A DNA stretch of 64,000 nucleotides from contig VWZX01008950.1 in the NCBI GenBank assembly GCA_013399015.1, positions 1-64,000 of the forward strand, given 5' to 3'. Positions 46,346 to 59,600 of this stretch are shown here, in pieces. Within the stretch, counting starts at the first letter, position 1. Each line of letters opens with the position of its first letter. The notes under the pieces were generated by a model, which saw only the letters and a program-made list of their open reading frames with translations, did no database searches and was not told where the DNA came from. The translations under genes were made by a program, and so were the position numbers. The DNA is from Galbula dea. Its lineage: Eukaryota; Chordata; Aves; Piciformes; Galbulidae.

Positions 46346-49300
46346 TGTCAGAAAGGATTTATTAGTATGCTTTTCCTATTGCTCCTAACTTGTGCCAGTG
46401 CACCTCTATTCACCTGTATGGTATGTTACAGCTGGAAAATATTTTACATTACTAATTTCTGCAAAAGCATGATTGCTTAAAGTATGTGGTTTTAGTGGTT
46501 TTAACTTACTTTACCTGAAACCCCCAACCAATACCTTTGGAGAGTACTCCAAAAATCCTACAGTTGTGACAGTTTTTCTCACAGTAATCTCATATTTCCT
46601 CACTATATGATTTAATTTTACAATGCCTACCTCTCTCTTTAGGTCTTACACTAAATAAACAAATGAAATATAACTAAGGTTACTTCTCTGTGTAATCAAA
46701 TGTCAAGCCAAATTTCAGCTCAGGATTTTTTATAGAAACTTCTCTCTATTTTTCAGTTTGTGGTTCCATTCATTATCATTCCCACCAATATGATGCGATG
46801 AATTACCTATGGCATAATTCATACTCTTTTCAACCACAGAGAACTGTACTATTCTGAACCAATTCTATTTTTCTATTTTTCTAGTATTTCTGTTTGTACA
46901 ATTTTTTCATCACAGCCAGTACATCAGACAGCTCTGGTTTAGTATTATGAACTTTTTATACTATGTGTTTTCTCATTAAAATGCCTATGAAATGTCTTAA
47001 ATTAAACAAAACCTAACCATAATTCCTCTAGAAGCATGATGTTTTTGCTTGCTCAGCAGTATCCTTTAGTTTTCTTTCCACAAGATGGGAGTCTTAGGGA
47101 CAGCAGTACATGAATCCTTCAAGTAACACTTCAGTTATTACCCAATCAAATACTAACATAAGGACATTATATCTGCTGTGGCAGCTTTAGCTGGAGGCTG
47201 GGGTCATCGCCCCAAATACAAAAATATTTTGTCCTTTTTTTTTTCAGTCACACTTCTAGGCACTGGCATGATAGCCATTGTTACTGTAACCATCTACCTT
47301 CTATAGAGGAACAAGGTTTTAAAAATTATTCTCAGGGGTTTTTTAGACCACAAAATAACCATTTACTGTAATTCGTCCTACTGCCCATTTTTATTGGTCT
47401 TTTCATTACATTTTAAGGCACACTCCTAAAACCTATTACCTTAGTATTGCTGTAAATGTATACCTTAATAGGCTAAGTGTTCCAAATCAAAAATCTTAGC
47501 AGCTATTTCTCTTAGATAGGCATATTATTCTTATATCTCTAATGTATTTCTGTAACTCTAAATGGTTCTAAGATCAATTTTTGTTAGCGTTTTTTTTCTT
47601 TATCATTAGGTCAGTATGATATCTTTAAGTTCTTTAAGAAGCTATTTGTTTTCCAAAATTTTTCATTTTTTTAACAGTCATTAATAGAATACCCTGTTAA
47701 AAAAAAAAAGCCTTCATATATGAATACAAATCACTATGTATATGTTTGTCTGGTGTTGTGAAAAGACTAGAAAAATAAACAATAGAAGTGATACATGCTA
47801 TAGCTTTCCAGACACCAGAAGGTGAGACGAACTGTTCTTTCAGCAGCCAGAAAGCATGTTCTACAATATGTTTTCCTTTAACAGTAAGAGAAAAAGGAAA
47901 TATCTTTTCAGCAAACAGGGAGGAAGAGATAATACAGATATCATGTCATGGTATGCTTTATTTCATAAATATATGATGGCATGAGGTAAAGCCACAACAG
48001 AAATCCCTGATTAGGTAGACATATGCAGTTTAAGTCATTGAGAAGAGGCCAGGACATTAACTCAATTATCAAACTCTACAGACACATAATTCAGTTGAGG
48101 GTTCCACACATATTTTAGATTGCATGGCACTGGTAGAAGCCAGCATCTTCCCTTTGTGATACTACTGCCTCACAGGGCTAGAGAATAAGATTATTTCATT
48201 ATTATTCTATTTCTGATTCCAAGAATCCTTTGTTCTTTTTTGAATGCTGACAGTCTTCAGAAGAAGAAATGAGAGGATCAAAGAAAAAATTGGGTTGGAA
48301 GGGAAACAGGAAGTCATGTAGACCAGTCTCCCTGTTTAAAACATTACTGTTGCGTTTAAATAATGTATTCTAAGGAAGCCAACACAACCTATTCCATTGG
48401 AGCCTGTGCAGCCAGCATACCTGCCTTTTCACAAAAACAGGGTAGGAGAACAAAGCCATCTACATACTCCAAATTCCACAGGCAAATACAAGTGCCACTT
48501 TGAGGGTAATCTGCACAGAAAGAATCTGGCAACTATCTGGCTGGCAAGATGAGTCAGGAGGTGTTTTCTTACAGGATCCACTTAAACTACACAGGAAATC
48601 TTCCAAATAAGGTTCATACCTAGGGCATTTGATCAGCTCATAGGCAGATTGCTAAACCTCTTTGATCTTCAGCCTGACATATCAAGGCAAAACAAATGAT
48701 TTTCCTTTATTTCAATATACCTGACTGGAAACTATGCTGCTTCAGGAACCGATACATTAGTACAGGAGCTTTGTCTGCCTCAATGACAAAGACATGCAAC
48801 ACAGAAGCAGAATGGACGGTACCAACTCTAAAGCTGTAGCCACCTGATTGATTTTTGTCAACTATGGCAACTCTGTTACAAGCATTATCCCAAATCTCTT
48901 TATATACAGAAATAAAGGAAAAGTTAAAAAAAAAGCACAAACCCCAAACCAAACAAAACCCTAACCAACCAACCAACCAAACCAAGCCAAAATACCAAAA
49001 CCAAAAGGCCAGTGAAAATGTGCAGTTTAAGTTCCTTTTTCTCTGTACATTCAAACAGCTCTTATTTTACACTACAATTTTCAGGGAAGCCTAAGGAAAC
49101 CTCCTGAGAGCTTTTGCCTGCCTTGCTGCTATGCATAGAAAAGGTGTCAATATGTGATGCAAGCTTGTATCTTCTCTTGGTTACTTCGGCAACAGCTGTT
49201 GCAAACTAAAACCACATAATCTTCAGTGAACAGAATATGAGACTGAAAAATAATTTGCAGTTGGCTCTAATCAAAGCTGATTGCAGTCTCTGTGACCTTG

Positions 49301-50492
49301 GTTAAGTTACTTAAGCTCTTAGTTTGCCTTCCTGCTCAGCTGTAAAATTAAGTCAAAGCAGGACTTAGCTGGAAAACAGGTGTTGTTTCAGAGTTGAATT
49401 TTTCTGGTAAATAAATTATAGAAGGAAATATAATAATTAATTAATAACTAGGAGTCAGCACATAGTAATTATGTGGCCATATCCATTATAACTGTACAAA
49501 AACAAAATCAATTTTCATTAGGCGTTTTGAAGCATATTTATTATGAGGCATTGCTAGAAAGGCTTTGGCAGTTACAAAAAAAAAAAAATCTCTTTTTGTT
49601 TGTTTGTTTTTCTCCAATGAAGCTCAGCCATTGTTTCATTGCATAGTGTTGTGTACTTTTATAAGCCAATCAAATCTTGATATAAAATGGTTGTATACTG
49701 AAATTTAAGCCCAATTTGAAAATAAATTTGGTACTGTTTTATATCTCTATGCATTGAAAAGTTTTACCTTTGTAAAAGGGAAACTTCTATGAGCAATGAA
49801 AGTAGAGTCAGATTCTACTGCAGTTTAAACTGGTGTAAATATAGCTATACTACCAAGACGCATGAAGCTGGCTGCAACAAGACAACTTGATTTAAACCCT
49901 AATTTCTTTTAGGATATTAATTAATGCAGTGATTTCTTTTTTCTGTTTTGAATTGGAGAAGACTGTGAGGTGAGGTTCTCTTCTGGGAATACTTCGATGT
50001 AAATGAATGTGATTTTCATGAAGAATTTCAAAAAAGCATGATTGATGGAAATGTATTTTTCCATGTCCTTAGGAATAACAATAGAACAAGCAAGGTTTTC
50101 CTAATTCTGAGGTGGTATTTTGTTTTTTTTTTTTAATTTAAGCTGTACAAAGAAGACTAAAAATTTGCAAAGAGCTTTGGCATCCATTCCTATTATTTTT
50201 TTCAAGGGAATCTACATTGTCATGTACTGAATTTCTATTGCCATATCTTTTGAAATCTGTCAATCTGTAGAAAAAAGTACATGAAAATTAAGAGACTTGA
50301 TGAGATTGATATTTTAGAATCCCCCCAAAAAAGATAGTTGCCAACAATTAAACATGGAAAAAATTATTATATCCCACTTCTTTTCATATAGATGGGTCCA
50401 AAGTTAAACATTCTAGTCAAAATATTTCAGAAACAGTCATGACTTCTGATATTCCTGTCTGCTAGCAGAAGTTTCAGGAATCAGTTTTCGGT
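46346..50492. other. Long unassigned AT-rich stretch
   Basis: No gene or known transposon is recognised. It contains an A/C-rich (AACC)n-like tract at about 48944-49010. The overlapping frames on both strands at 48707-49094 are created by that tract. Confidence 0.5.
48944..49010. repeat. (AACC)n-like simple repeat
   Basis: 'aaccaaccaaccaaccaaac' is flanked by caaacc-type units; G is nearly absent. Confidence 0.8.
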
Positions 50493-50497
50493 CTGGG

Positions 50498-51111
50498 TGT
50501 CCTGGTTTGGGTTAAAATGTCCTGGTTTGAGTTAGAACAGAATTAATTCTGTTCAGTGATTTTATTTTCTAAAAAGCATTCCATCCCATATACATAATAT
50601 TCAGTATGAGTTTCCACCACACACCTTGCCAGAGCTACCTGAACTTCCCCTATAAAACCTGAAATTCCTGAATCTTAAGGACCCTGCCCCCAGGAGGAAA
50701 CAGAAATTGGAGGTTTTGGGGACCCTGGGTGGGGGGCTTGGATTTAGTCTGTACTGGGAGCTAGCTGCAGGAATACAGGGGAGCTGCTTGAACTGAGAGC
50801 TGAAAGCATGGCTGCCTGGAGGGGACTCAAGCTGGCACTGGGAAGCTTCAGCACGGGATGTTTGCAACTTCAGTGGTGACGTAATTATCATAAAAAGGGG
50901 GAGTTGGGTTCGGTATTTGGGTCCTGTATATATTTATACATGTTTCATTTAACATTGTTATTATTATTAAAGTAGTTTTAGTTTTACTTTTCCAATCCAG
51001 AAGTCTCTCTCTACCTTATTGTTCCCTATCTCTTCCGGTTGGGGGGGAAAAGGGAGTAATAAGGAACATCTGCCGTGGGTCAGTAATTGTGCCCAGCTTC
51101 CACCCACGACA
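50498..51111 (+). mobile_element. Solo LTR, family B, with duplicated 20-bp head and 5-bp target duplication
   Basis: The ends are fixed by ctggg at 50493-50497 and 51112-51116. The head unit tgtcctggtttgggttaaaa (50498-50517) is followed at once by a second head (tgtcctggtttgagttagaa, 50518 on), then the perfect palindrome at 50535-50554. The 3' half has 'tcctgtatatatttatacat', an 'attattattaaag' poly(A)-signal zone and the end 'cccacgaca'. It is a close relative of 1763-2325 with better ends. No internal genes. The usual TATA of family A is replaced by a degraded 'attcagtatgag'. Confidence 0.92.
50535..50554. repeat. Perfect 20-bp palindrome in LTR head
   Basis: gaacagaattaattctgttc is identical to the site at 1800-1819. 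Its preservation in two separate family B insertions suggests it was present in the parent LTR. Confidence 0.75.
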
Positions 51112-51116
51112 CTGGG

Positions 51117-52479
51117 TTTCAAGACAGTGACAGAGAGATTTTCTCATCTATTTACAGGGCAGAATGTGATCAATATCATGTTTAAAAGCCATAAAACTGT
51201 ATTAAGTTGCACTGTGCACACCTTTTTTTAAAAATTTCCTTACTGTCTTTTGTTTTCCTAACAGGTTTTCTTCCTAAGACGATGAGCTGATTCTCTGTAG
51301 CCTCAATTCAATCACTGTTGTTACAAAGCAGCATGGAAAGTATATGATTACTAAGATGTTAGACAAAAACATGGTGTTGTAGAGCTCAAATTGTAGGATT
51401 AGCTCTTGTTAGTAGTGATTTATGTCTGTAATTCTATAATAGGATTGGACAAAAGAATTCAACAAGTCCTCTACTTCATCCTAAATCTAAAACCAGTACT
51501 AATTGAAAAGAAACAGAAGAGACTAAAATTTGAAAAGTGCACCATCAGCCTGTTACTCAATCACTTTGATACAGAATTTGGTATGGTAGGTGTAGAAGTT
51601 TGCATGTGTATACAATTTTTTAACCATCTTATACCATGCAATTGTTTAATCTTCCATAGAATCTATGTGGAAGACAAGCACCAGAACTTCAACTGTGTTT
51701 TAAAATTAAATAAATAAAAAATCACATTGATCATTCTGGACATGCTATTTCTCACTGCAGTCAATGAGAATTAAGTATCAAAAAGATCTTGATAATCATA
51801 TTAGTCACATGATATAAGCCATATTTATATGGAGCTGGCAGATGAATAAATTTTCATGCTAGGGCCTTTTTTACTGTTTTTGTATAAGAAGACAAATTTG
51901 GAGGACTGTGTATCTGGACCTCTACTGTATTCTTCAGTGACTACCTCACAGGCACTTTAGAAATATGCATTTAATGAGATTGCTTCTTTTCCTCTTCAGA
52001 TCCTCTGGACTCCCCTTGCTTTGAGATGCTCAGTCTGTTCTGATATCAAATTTTTTGGGTCTGTGTCATTGATGAACATGTCAGTTGAGGTCTGCTTTTC
52101 ACAAAGAAACTTCACTGTCCTTCAGATAGTGATAATCTCCAAAAGACTGATGGTAATCTTTCTTCTGATTTCTGCAGAAATATCTGCAGAAACCTTTCTG
52201 GTTTAGAACTGAGAAGAGTAGATAAGGTGCCAGAAGGAAAGACAGAATTGTCTCCATGTTTAAACCACATCGATGTCCAGAGAAGCCCTCAAAAACCCAC
52301 ATTCTTTTAATATTATATTGTGTTGTAACATTAGTTGTCCTGTATGATTTCTTCCTTCAGCATTTATTATTTCAAAAGTGCAGATGTAACCTCTCAAAAA
52401 ATGCTTTCATCTTAAATATATAAGGCAAAAACCCAAAAAACCCAAAAATCTTTCTTAATACATATTAAAACTATTGATC
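51117..52479. other. Unassigned AT-rich DNA
   Basis: No gene or repeat is recognised. The frame at 51406-51717 (103 codons) has no motif. Confidence 0.5.
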
Positions 52480-52625
52480 AGAATCACAGAACCACAGAAT
52501 AGTAGGGATGTGAAGGAATCTGTGGGCATCACCTAGTCCAACTCTCCTGCTAAAGCAAGTTCACCTAGAGCAGGTTGCACAGAAACACGTCCAGTTGGGT
52601 TTTGAAAGTCTTATGGGTGGATGGC
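52480..52625 (-). mobile_element. CR1 3' fragment
   Basis: The reversed tail 'gaatcacagaaccacagaat' is followed by 'cacctagtccaactctcctg', 'cacctagagcaggttgcaca' and 'cgtccagttgggttttgaaa'. It is cut at about 52625. Confidence 0.9.
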
Positions 52626-55243
52626 TTATGGCAACATCAAACGCTTCAGGTAAGAGGCAAATGATAACCCAAGTGCTAACTCAGATTACTGAAACTGAAT
52701 TTGTGTGATCTTATTAGAAGTCCAAAATCTCCAATAGTCTTTGAGTAACAACTCAGAGGAAAACAAAACCAAACAAAACAACAAACCAATAGCAAAAAAG
52801 CAACACAGAAAAGGTGCAAATCTTCAGTAAACTCAGACTTTCACTAAGAACATCTGGATGGTAAGCATCGATATTTAGCTACAAAGAAGAGCAGCCACAT
52901 GGGATCTAATCTGAAGCTGATCGTGAGCCAAAGTGCTGTTCAGACTGAGTGTGAACAATGCCGGCAAACAGCTGCCTCTGAAAGAGGTTCATTATAAAAA
53001 GGAATATGAACAGGATAGTGGACTTGGGCCAAAACTTTTGACTATCAGAGAGTGAGCTAGTGATAGTGCAGAAAAGTAGGGTAATGGAAGCAGCTCAAAC
53101 TATCCAGATTAAATAATGTAGGGAGGATTTTCTGGCTACAAACATCAAGATTAATATGTGATTTAAAATATTATTTGAAACATCCTACCAATCCCTTTAC
53201 TACAATAGGAGTTTTAGACAGGAGATCATTATCTTCTTTTTGAAATTTACCTTTCTTCTTCAGATAAACAAACAGTACTTTTACAGACTGTTGGCATGCA
53301 GAAATTCTCAGGATTGAATGTATGTTTAGTATTAAATTTATTATACCAATACCTTTAAATTTGGTACACAGTATAATATTAATTTCTTAAATGAGTCAGG
53401 CTCTAGTGAAATTGAAAAGAGCTACATGCGTGCATTTGCATCCAGAGTATAATGGATAACTTGAAGATGCAAGAATAGCTTTTCTGTTTTTAAGTCACAT
53501 AAAATTCGTAAGTTATTTTTCTTCTGCTATACTTTATGACCAGCTACCATGCTTTTAGCAGGAAAATATGGAAGACATGTACACTATCATATATAGAGAT
53601 ATTTACACGTAAACTTCCAGTAAGAGATGTTTTACAAGGTCAAATTTAAGGAATCACTGATAAATCCAGATTACAAATACTCCTGCTCACCATGGGTGAA
53701 TAAACAAGTAAAGTTTCTTATGCATGGAGAATTCAATCATCTTAATTAAAAAAACCCCAAACTAACCAACCAATTGAATCAGACAGAGGCAACAACAAAA
53801 AGCAGTTTCTGTGTTTCCTGGGTATGTGTTCGCAAGATACTTCACATCATTTGAATTTTTGTCATCTTATTCTTCCTACTACATCTCATTTGTGAGTTAA
53901 GACATGACAACTTGAGGAACACAGGGAAAACACATTTGTAAGGCAACTTCAATTTAGCACCATTGACAGAAGAAACTAAACAAAAGTCAGGAATTGTGCC
54001 TTCAGTCTGTTTGAGACACACACCAGTTTCAATAGCTGCTTCCCAAAATAGGTATTGCTTCAGAACAATCCTTTACTTACAGAATGGACAAAAGGATAGA
54101 TCTAGTCACAAAAAGAAAATGGAAGTAAACTTTGCTTCCAAGAGGAGCAGAACTTGGATTCAAATTTAGCTTAGGATGTTACCATACAGCTCTCAGACTA
54201 TTTCTTCTACAGTGAAATTTCATAAAGGAAATAAATGCACAGACATAAAGATGGGAATAACACGAAGTAAAAAACAAAAATAGAATAAGCTGTATATAAA
54301 ACCTGTGTGAAGTACTGATCTACTTACAAACAGCGCAATTCAATAAAATATGTGCAAAACACATGCTTCTTTAAAACATGCTTAGGACAGCAGTATCATT
54401 GAGCTGCATAGAACTAACTGTAAGGAACCCTCTGTTCCTGGGGGAGGGAGAGTTACTTGCTCTTAGCAATTAAACTAAACTGTCTCTGTGATAATTATTT
54501 TACTCCACTCCTGCTTATTGATTTATAAATTAATGAAGGTATGTTCAGTGTTAATTGCTATTATTGTTTCCTCTGCTCTTATAGTATAACAGATGTATTG
54601 CATTCATTATGATTACATAATTTTTTTTTTTAATTTTAACTCATTGTGAGACTCCAGTATTTCATAAATGAAGAGACTTTTTCAGGATTTTTCCATCACC
54701 CTTTTCTTTGGCACTTTTCCTTCTGTCTATGATGTATTTTTCTTCCTCTTTTCTTAAATGACATATGGTAAGTGTTCTCAAGTTGTAAGTGGTGCATAAT
54801 ATTAAATGTGAGTTTAAAATTGCAGAGATAATGCATAAACAAAAAAATGTACAAAGGCAAGCTATTATTTTGCAGCTTATAATAAAACATGTTTTATTGC
54901 CTGTATCACTACACATGTTATAAATAAATATGTCATATTTTAAAAATGTATAGGCTCATTTTCAAGATGCATGATATTGCAAAAGAAGTAATACCACCTA
55001 TAGAACAAATATTTTGTCTAAGTTATTCATCTAAGCTCTCCCTATAAACAATATGAAAAACAAGCATTTACAAAGTATGTGTCTAGGTATTTCCACTGAT
55101 TACTGAGGAACTACGGATGGTAAAAGTATAGTAAAATAATTACAATCTAAAAGTTGCTGAAAATGGACTCTTTTTTCAAATTAAAGTGCTTGGAATTTTT
55201 TAAAAATATGTTAAATTAACTAACACCTTAACACCGAATCAGT
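52626..55243. other. Unassigned AT-rich DNA
   Basis: No gene, RNA or known repeat is recognised. Confidence 0.5.
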
Positions 55244-55655
55244 CACAGAATCACAGAATGTTAGGACCTGGAAGGGACCTTGAAAGATCATCTAGTCCAA
55301 CCCCCCTGACACAGCAGGATTCCCTAGACCAGGTCACACAGAAGCATGTCCAGACAGGTTGTGAATACCTCCAGAGAAAGAGACAGCACAGCCTCTCTGG
55401 GCAGTCTGTTCCAGTGCTGCGGCACACCCACTGGGAAAAAAATTTTTCTTGTACTGACATGGAATCTCCTATGCTTCAGCTTACAGACATTGCCCCTTCC
55501 CCTGTCACTGGGCTTCACTACGAAGAGACTGACCGCACCCTCCTAACATGCACCCTTCATATATTTATAAGCATAAATGAGGTTACCCCTTAGTCTCCTC
55601 TTCTCCAAGCTAAGGAGACCCAGCTCCCTCAGCCTTTCCTCAGAAGGAAGATGTT
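55244..55655 (-). mobile_element. CR1, 412-bp 3' part; left arm of an inverted pair
   Basis: It starts with the reversed tail 'cacagaatcacagaatg' and runs through 'gcctctctgggcagtctgtt' to 'cagaaggaagatgtt' at 55655, where it meets the next CR1 without spacer. Reverse-complemented, it aligns without gaps to 56236-56647 with about 16 mismatches by hand count (about 96%). A C-terminal ORF2 remnant with 'HWNRLPREAV' lies at 55324-55518 on the minus strand. Confidence 0.93.
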
Positions 55656-56647
55656 GGAGGTCTGTGTCTAGTGGAGTCCCTCAGGGGTCGGTACTGGGAT
55701 CAGTACTTTTCAATCTATTCATTAACAACCTGGATGAGGGAACAGAGTGTGCTCTCAGCAAGTTTGCTGGTGACACTAAACTGTGTGGAGTGGCTGACAC
55801 ACCGGAGGGTTGTGCTGCAATTCAGCGAGACTTCGACAGGCTGGAGAGTTGGGCAGGGGGAAATTGAATGAAACTCAAGAGGGGCAAATGTGGAGTTTTG
55901 CACCTGGGAAAGACCCACCCCATGTATGTGTATAGGTTGAGAACTGAGCTGTTGGAGAACAGTGAAGGGGACAGGGACCTGGGCATCCTGGTGGATGGAA
56001 GGATGACCGTGAACCAGCAGTGTGCTCTTGTGGCCAGGAGGGTCACTGGGTTTGTGGAGTGTATTAAAGGGGTGTGTGGTTAGTAGGTCAAGAGAGGTTC
56101 TTCTCACCCTTTACTCTACTCTGGTGAGGCCGCATCTGAAATATTGTGTCCAGTCCTGGGCCCCTCAGTTTAAAAAGGATAGGGAACTGCTTGAAAAAGT
56201 CCAGTACAGAGCCACAAAGATGGTTAAGGGGGTGGAACATCTTCCTTCTGAGGAAAGTCTGAGGGAGCTGGGTCTCCTTAGCTTGGAGAAGAGGAGACTA
56301 AGGGGTGGCCTCATTTATGCTTATAAATATGTGAAGGGTGCATGTTAGGAGGGTGCGGTCAGGCTCTTCTTAGTGTAGCCCAGTGACAGGGGAAGGGGCA
56401 ATGGCTGTAAGCTGAAGCATAGGAGGTTCCATGTTAGTACAAGAAAAATTCTTTTCCCAGTGGGTGTGCTGCAGCACTGGAACAGACTGCCCAGAGAGGC
56501 TGTGCTGTCTCCTTCTCTGGAGGTATTCACAACCTGTTTGGACATGCTTCTGTGTGACCTGGTCTAGGGAATCCTGCTGTGTCAGGGGGGTTGGACTAGA
56601 TGATCTTTCAAGGTCCCTTCCTGGTCCTGACATTCTGTGATTCTGTG
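55656..56647 (+). mobile_element. CR1, about 990 bp, plus strand; right member of the inverted pair
   Basis: It begins within the reverse-transcriptase domain ('agtccctcaggggtcggtac') and reaches the 3' tail 'cattctgtgattctgtg' at 56647. It is 5'-truncated exactly where the minus-strand CR1 ends. Its last 412 bp form the right arm of the inverted repeat. Both copies clearly belong to the same CR1 subfamily. Confidence 0.93.
55661..56348 (+). pseudogene. CR1 ORF2 reverse-transcriptase remnant with disabling changes
   Basis: The first part encodes the RT palm segment 'SGVPQGSVLGSVLFNLFINN' and then 'LSKFAGDTKLCGVADTPEG'. The active-site FADD of the family reads FAGD, so one catalytic aspartate is lost. 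An in-frame TGA follows 'WAGGN' at 55865-55867. The frame continues as 'MKLKRGKCGVLHLGKTHPM...' until a stop at 56081-56083, where the homology changes frame. The next block 'LYSTLVRPHLKYCVQSWAPQ' is read in another phase and stops at 56346. The copy is therefore inactive. Confidence 0.88.
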
Positions 56648-59600
56648 TTTCTTCCCACGCAATTCCTTTCTAAAGACTGCCTTATTGTTGCTAATGAATA
56701 CCTGTCTATGAGTTTAGAGACCCGCTTCCAGGCTCACCAATGTATCCAGTTTCCTTCTTGATTTTTAGATTGTGGACCTTTCCAAGGAGTGACTGTTTCT
56801 CTTTTTGGACTTTACCAATTATATCACTGCTTAATATAGGATTAACTGAGTAATAAAACATGATGAGATTTTTTATAAGAACACTGTTTCCTGTATCATC
56901 CTTCTAGGTTTGTTTTTAATTTATTGATCCTGATCCTCTTGTCAAACTTTTAACTTGTGCTATACCATCAACATTATTACTTTGCAAAAGTACCTGCCAT
57001 AGGTAACGAAAAAGGGTCTTACAGTGTCAGCTCCTTATTGGAACAGCAGACTAGCAGACAGCAAAACCAAAGCAGAGAAATCACCTGTGCTTAGAACACT
57101 CTCTTTCAACCTATTTTATCTAGAAGGTTTTTGAAGCAAGAAGAGGAATTGACACATGATGCAAAAATGAAGAAACTGTTACAGGCAGTTGAACAAGTAC
57201 ATAACGAGATACAGAAATATTTTGCAGGGAAAAATACTTTTTTTTTTTCTCCTTTCCAGAAGTTTTACCTCCATTCTAAAGTAGTACAGAGGACAGCCAG
57301 ATCATATCAACCAATAGATGGAATGGAGATAGTCATGTAGCTACTCCTATCACAGTCCATTTTAGGTCAAAGATTTCTTGAAAGTAATGTCTTTTACCTA
57401 GACAGAGTATTTTCTAATATAGAATAGGGATTATAGAATTAAGACTTTCCTTAGAAAGGTGATCACACCTAAATTCATTCATGTGATGAGATCATAAAAA
57501 GCTGCGGATCATCATTACATTTTAATCTTTATTTATTTTTTTACTTTGTGAAATTCGTGAGGCAAGAGAGAAATTAAACAAGTCATGAAATAGTGGTTCT
57601 GGGAAGTTTTCAAAGACTCTGTGGAAAGTCTTTCACATCTAGTCCAGTTTGGGGGGCTGTCTTAAGTAAGTGTTGAGATCAGATGTAGGTAATTGCAACT
57701 TCCTTTGAGGTGAATTGAAGCTTCCAGCTTGAGATTCAGCAAGTGGGGTTGAATTCTGGAAGTAATTTAAAGAAATTAGATTTGTGAAACACAAATTAAA
57801 AGGATTAAGATTGCAGGTAAAGGGTTAAATAGTAAACCCCACAATATTAATTTTCCTCTAATATTTACGGTTAGAGATTTTTGATGCAAAGACATGATAA
57901 AAAAAATTTCTACTTTTCCTTATTTATTCAGATATGAAATTTATATTTAGATAATTTTCAACATTTCTTGTATTTATTAATTCAGTGAAAATAAACTATT
58001 TAGTTAAAAAGCACATAAACACGCAACTTTAAAAAATCCAAGTGTAATTCAAAAAATGGGTAGAAGAAGGTTTGGATGTAGGTTTACAGGTTCTCCATCA
58101 AGAAAAAGAAGCTGAAAGTTGTTACCTTACTTACAAAACTCTGTCAGCTGAGCAAAATATATTTCAAAATTATACCAAAACTTTAAAATAAATTTTCTTA
58201 ATATTTATGTTTCAGATAAAGACCACAAATGAATCAAGACTTGATGAAGGTGGTCCCTTGCCTTTGGCAAAATAAACACTTTGGTATTTTATATTGTGTT
58301 TTACTGTCAGGCAGAAAAATCCCTGCCTTTTGTTTAGTCACTCCTGACCGCCTGTGCCAAAGTCCTGGTAACCAATATTCAACTTTCTGCCAGAAGCAGC
58401 TTTTATTATTTGAAGTTCTTTTACATGTCTATTCCAATTTCTTTTCTTTCTTCAGCTTGTGTGAAGAACACCTAGCTTATGCTACTGCTTAAACTCTGGG
58501 AAAATTGGTGTCTTTGTTCTTCAGGACTTCATCCACCAGAGTAAAGCTAATAGCTGTGGTTCAAAATCTAGTCCAATGACTGTGAGTCAAATTAAAATAT
58601 GGGAAAATGTCTACATTTTTTTGCATCCTTGATGGCATGGACTAATTCCCCACATGCACCTCTCTGAAATTAAAGCAATGACCACAGAGAATTTTGTAAG
58701 AAAGATTCTTTTACCTTCTATTACATGCCTCTCTTTAAATGTATCAGCATGGAGATAAATATTTCTCTTTGTTTTCTGTACTTTTCCTCTCAAAATATAG
58801 TACATTTGGGGCTTCAATTTTGTTCCTTTCACTAGCAGATTCATAGATTGACAATTTACACTTTGACTGTTACATCACACTATCATACAGCAAACATCAA
58901 TGGATATAGACCCTTCCTGAATAGAAGGAGGTATGTAGCCATGACCATGGTACAGAATGCAGGATTACAGACTTGTTTAGACAGGTGAAGATGAAAAATC
59001 CCTTCCAGTAGTTTTAGTAAGTCTATGCCTAATGTGACTTTGAAACATAAAAATAAGGTAATATAAGTTTGTGGGAAAAGTTCAAGGATATAACAGATTT
59101 GTTCTTGACAATATCTCTTCATTACTCCATTTTTAGGCTAGTATGAACACAGTGGTGTTTCAAGCTTTTTCCTCCAACATCAGATGAACGGAGACAAAAA
59201 AGCTGCTGTAGTATAATCGAAAAAACAGATGCCAGTGGTTAGCTTAATACTTACTTCTTGCTTACTTTTTCACTATTTCCACTTTATTGGAATCTCTCTG
59301 ACCTTTTCTGATTGTTCTCTACAGGTGGCTCAGTAATATGTCATGTGCATCTAAAGCATGGTATCTGGGGTTAATCTGTAGCTCTACAGTACAAATATCT
59401 GTCATGCGATGCCCTTCAGTGGTTTTATGATGTTCTCCCCTGCAGGGCACTCTGAAATGATAACAGATCACCTTTATATTCCTGAAAGGCATCTCAATGC
59501 AAGACACAACTTTCTAAGAGTCTCTGCCATGCTACTTATTGGTCATGCTGAGAAAAATTGATCTCAGTTTATACACTGCCCTTTTGCTCTTACTGTAGTC

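Noticed and set aside
48707..49094. Overlapping frames on both strands (115 and 79 codons)
   Set aside because: Both are low-complexity translations of the (AACC)n-like repeat and its flanks.
57131..57340. Charged, helix-like 69-codon frame as an exon
   Set aside because: There is no credible splice acceptor or donor at its edges, it runs into a T-tract, and no family is recognised.
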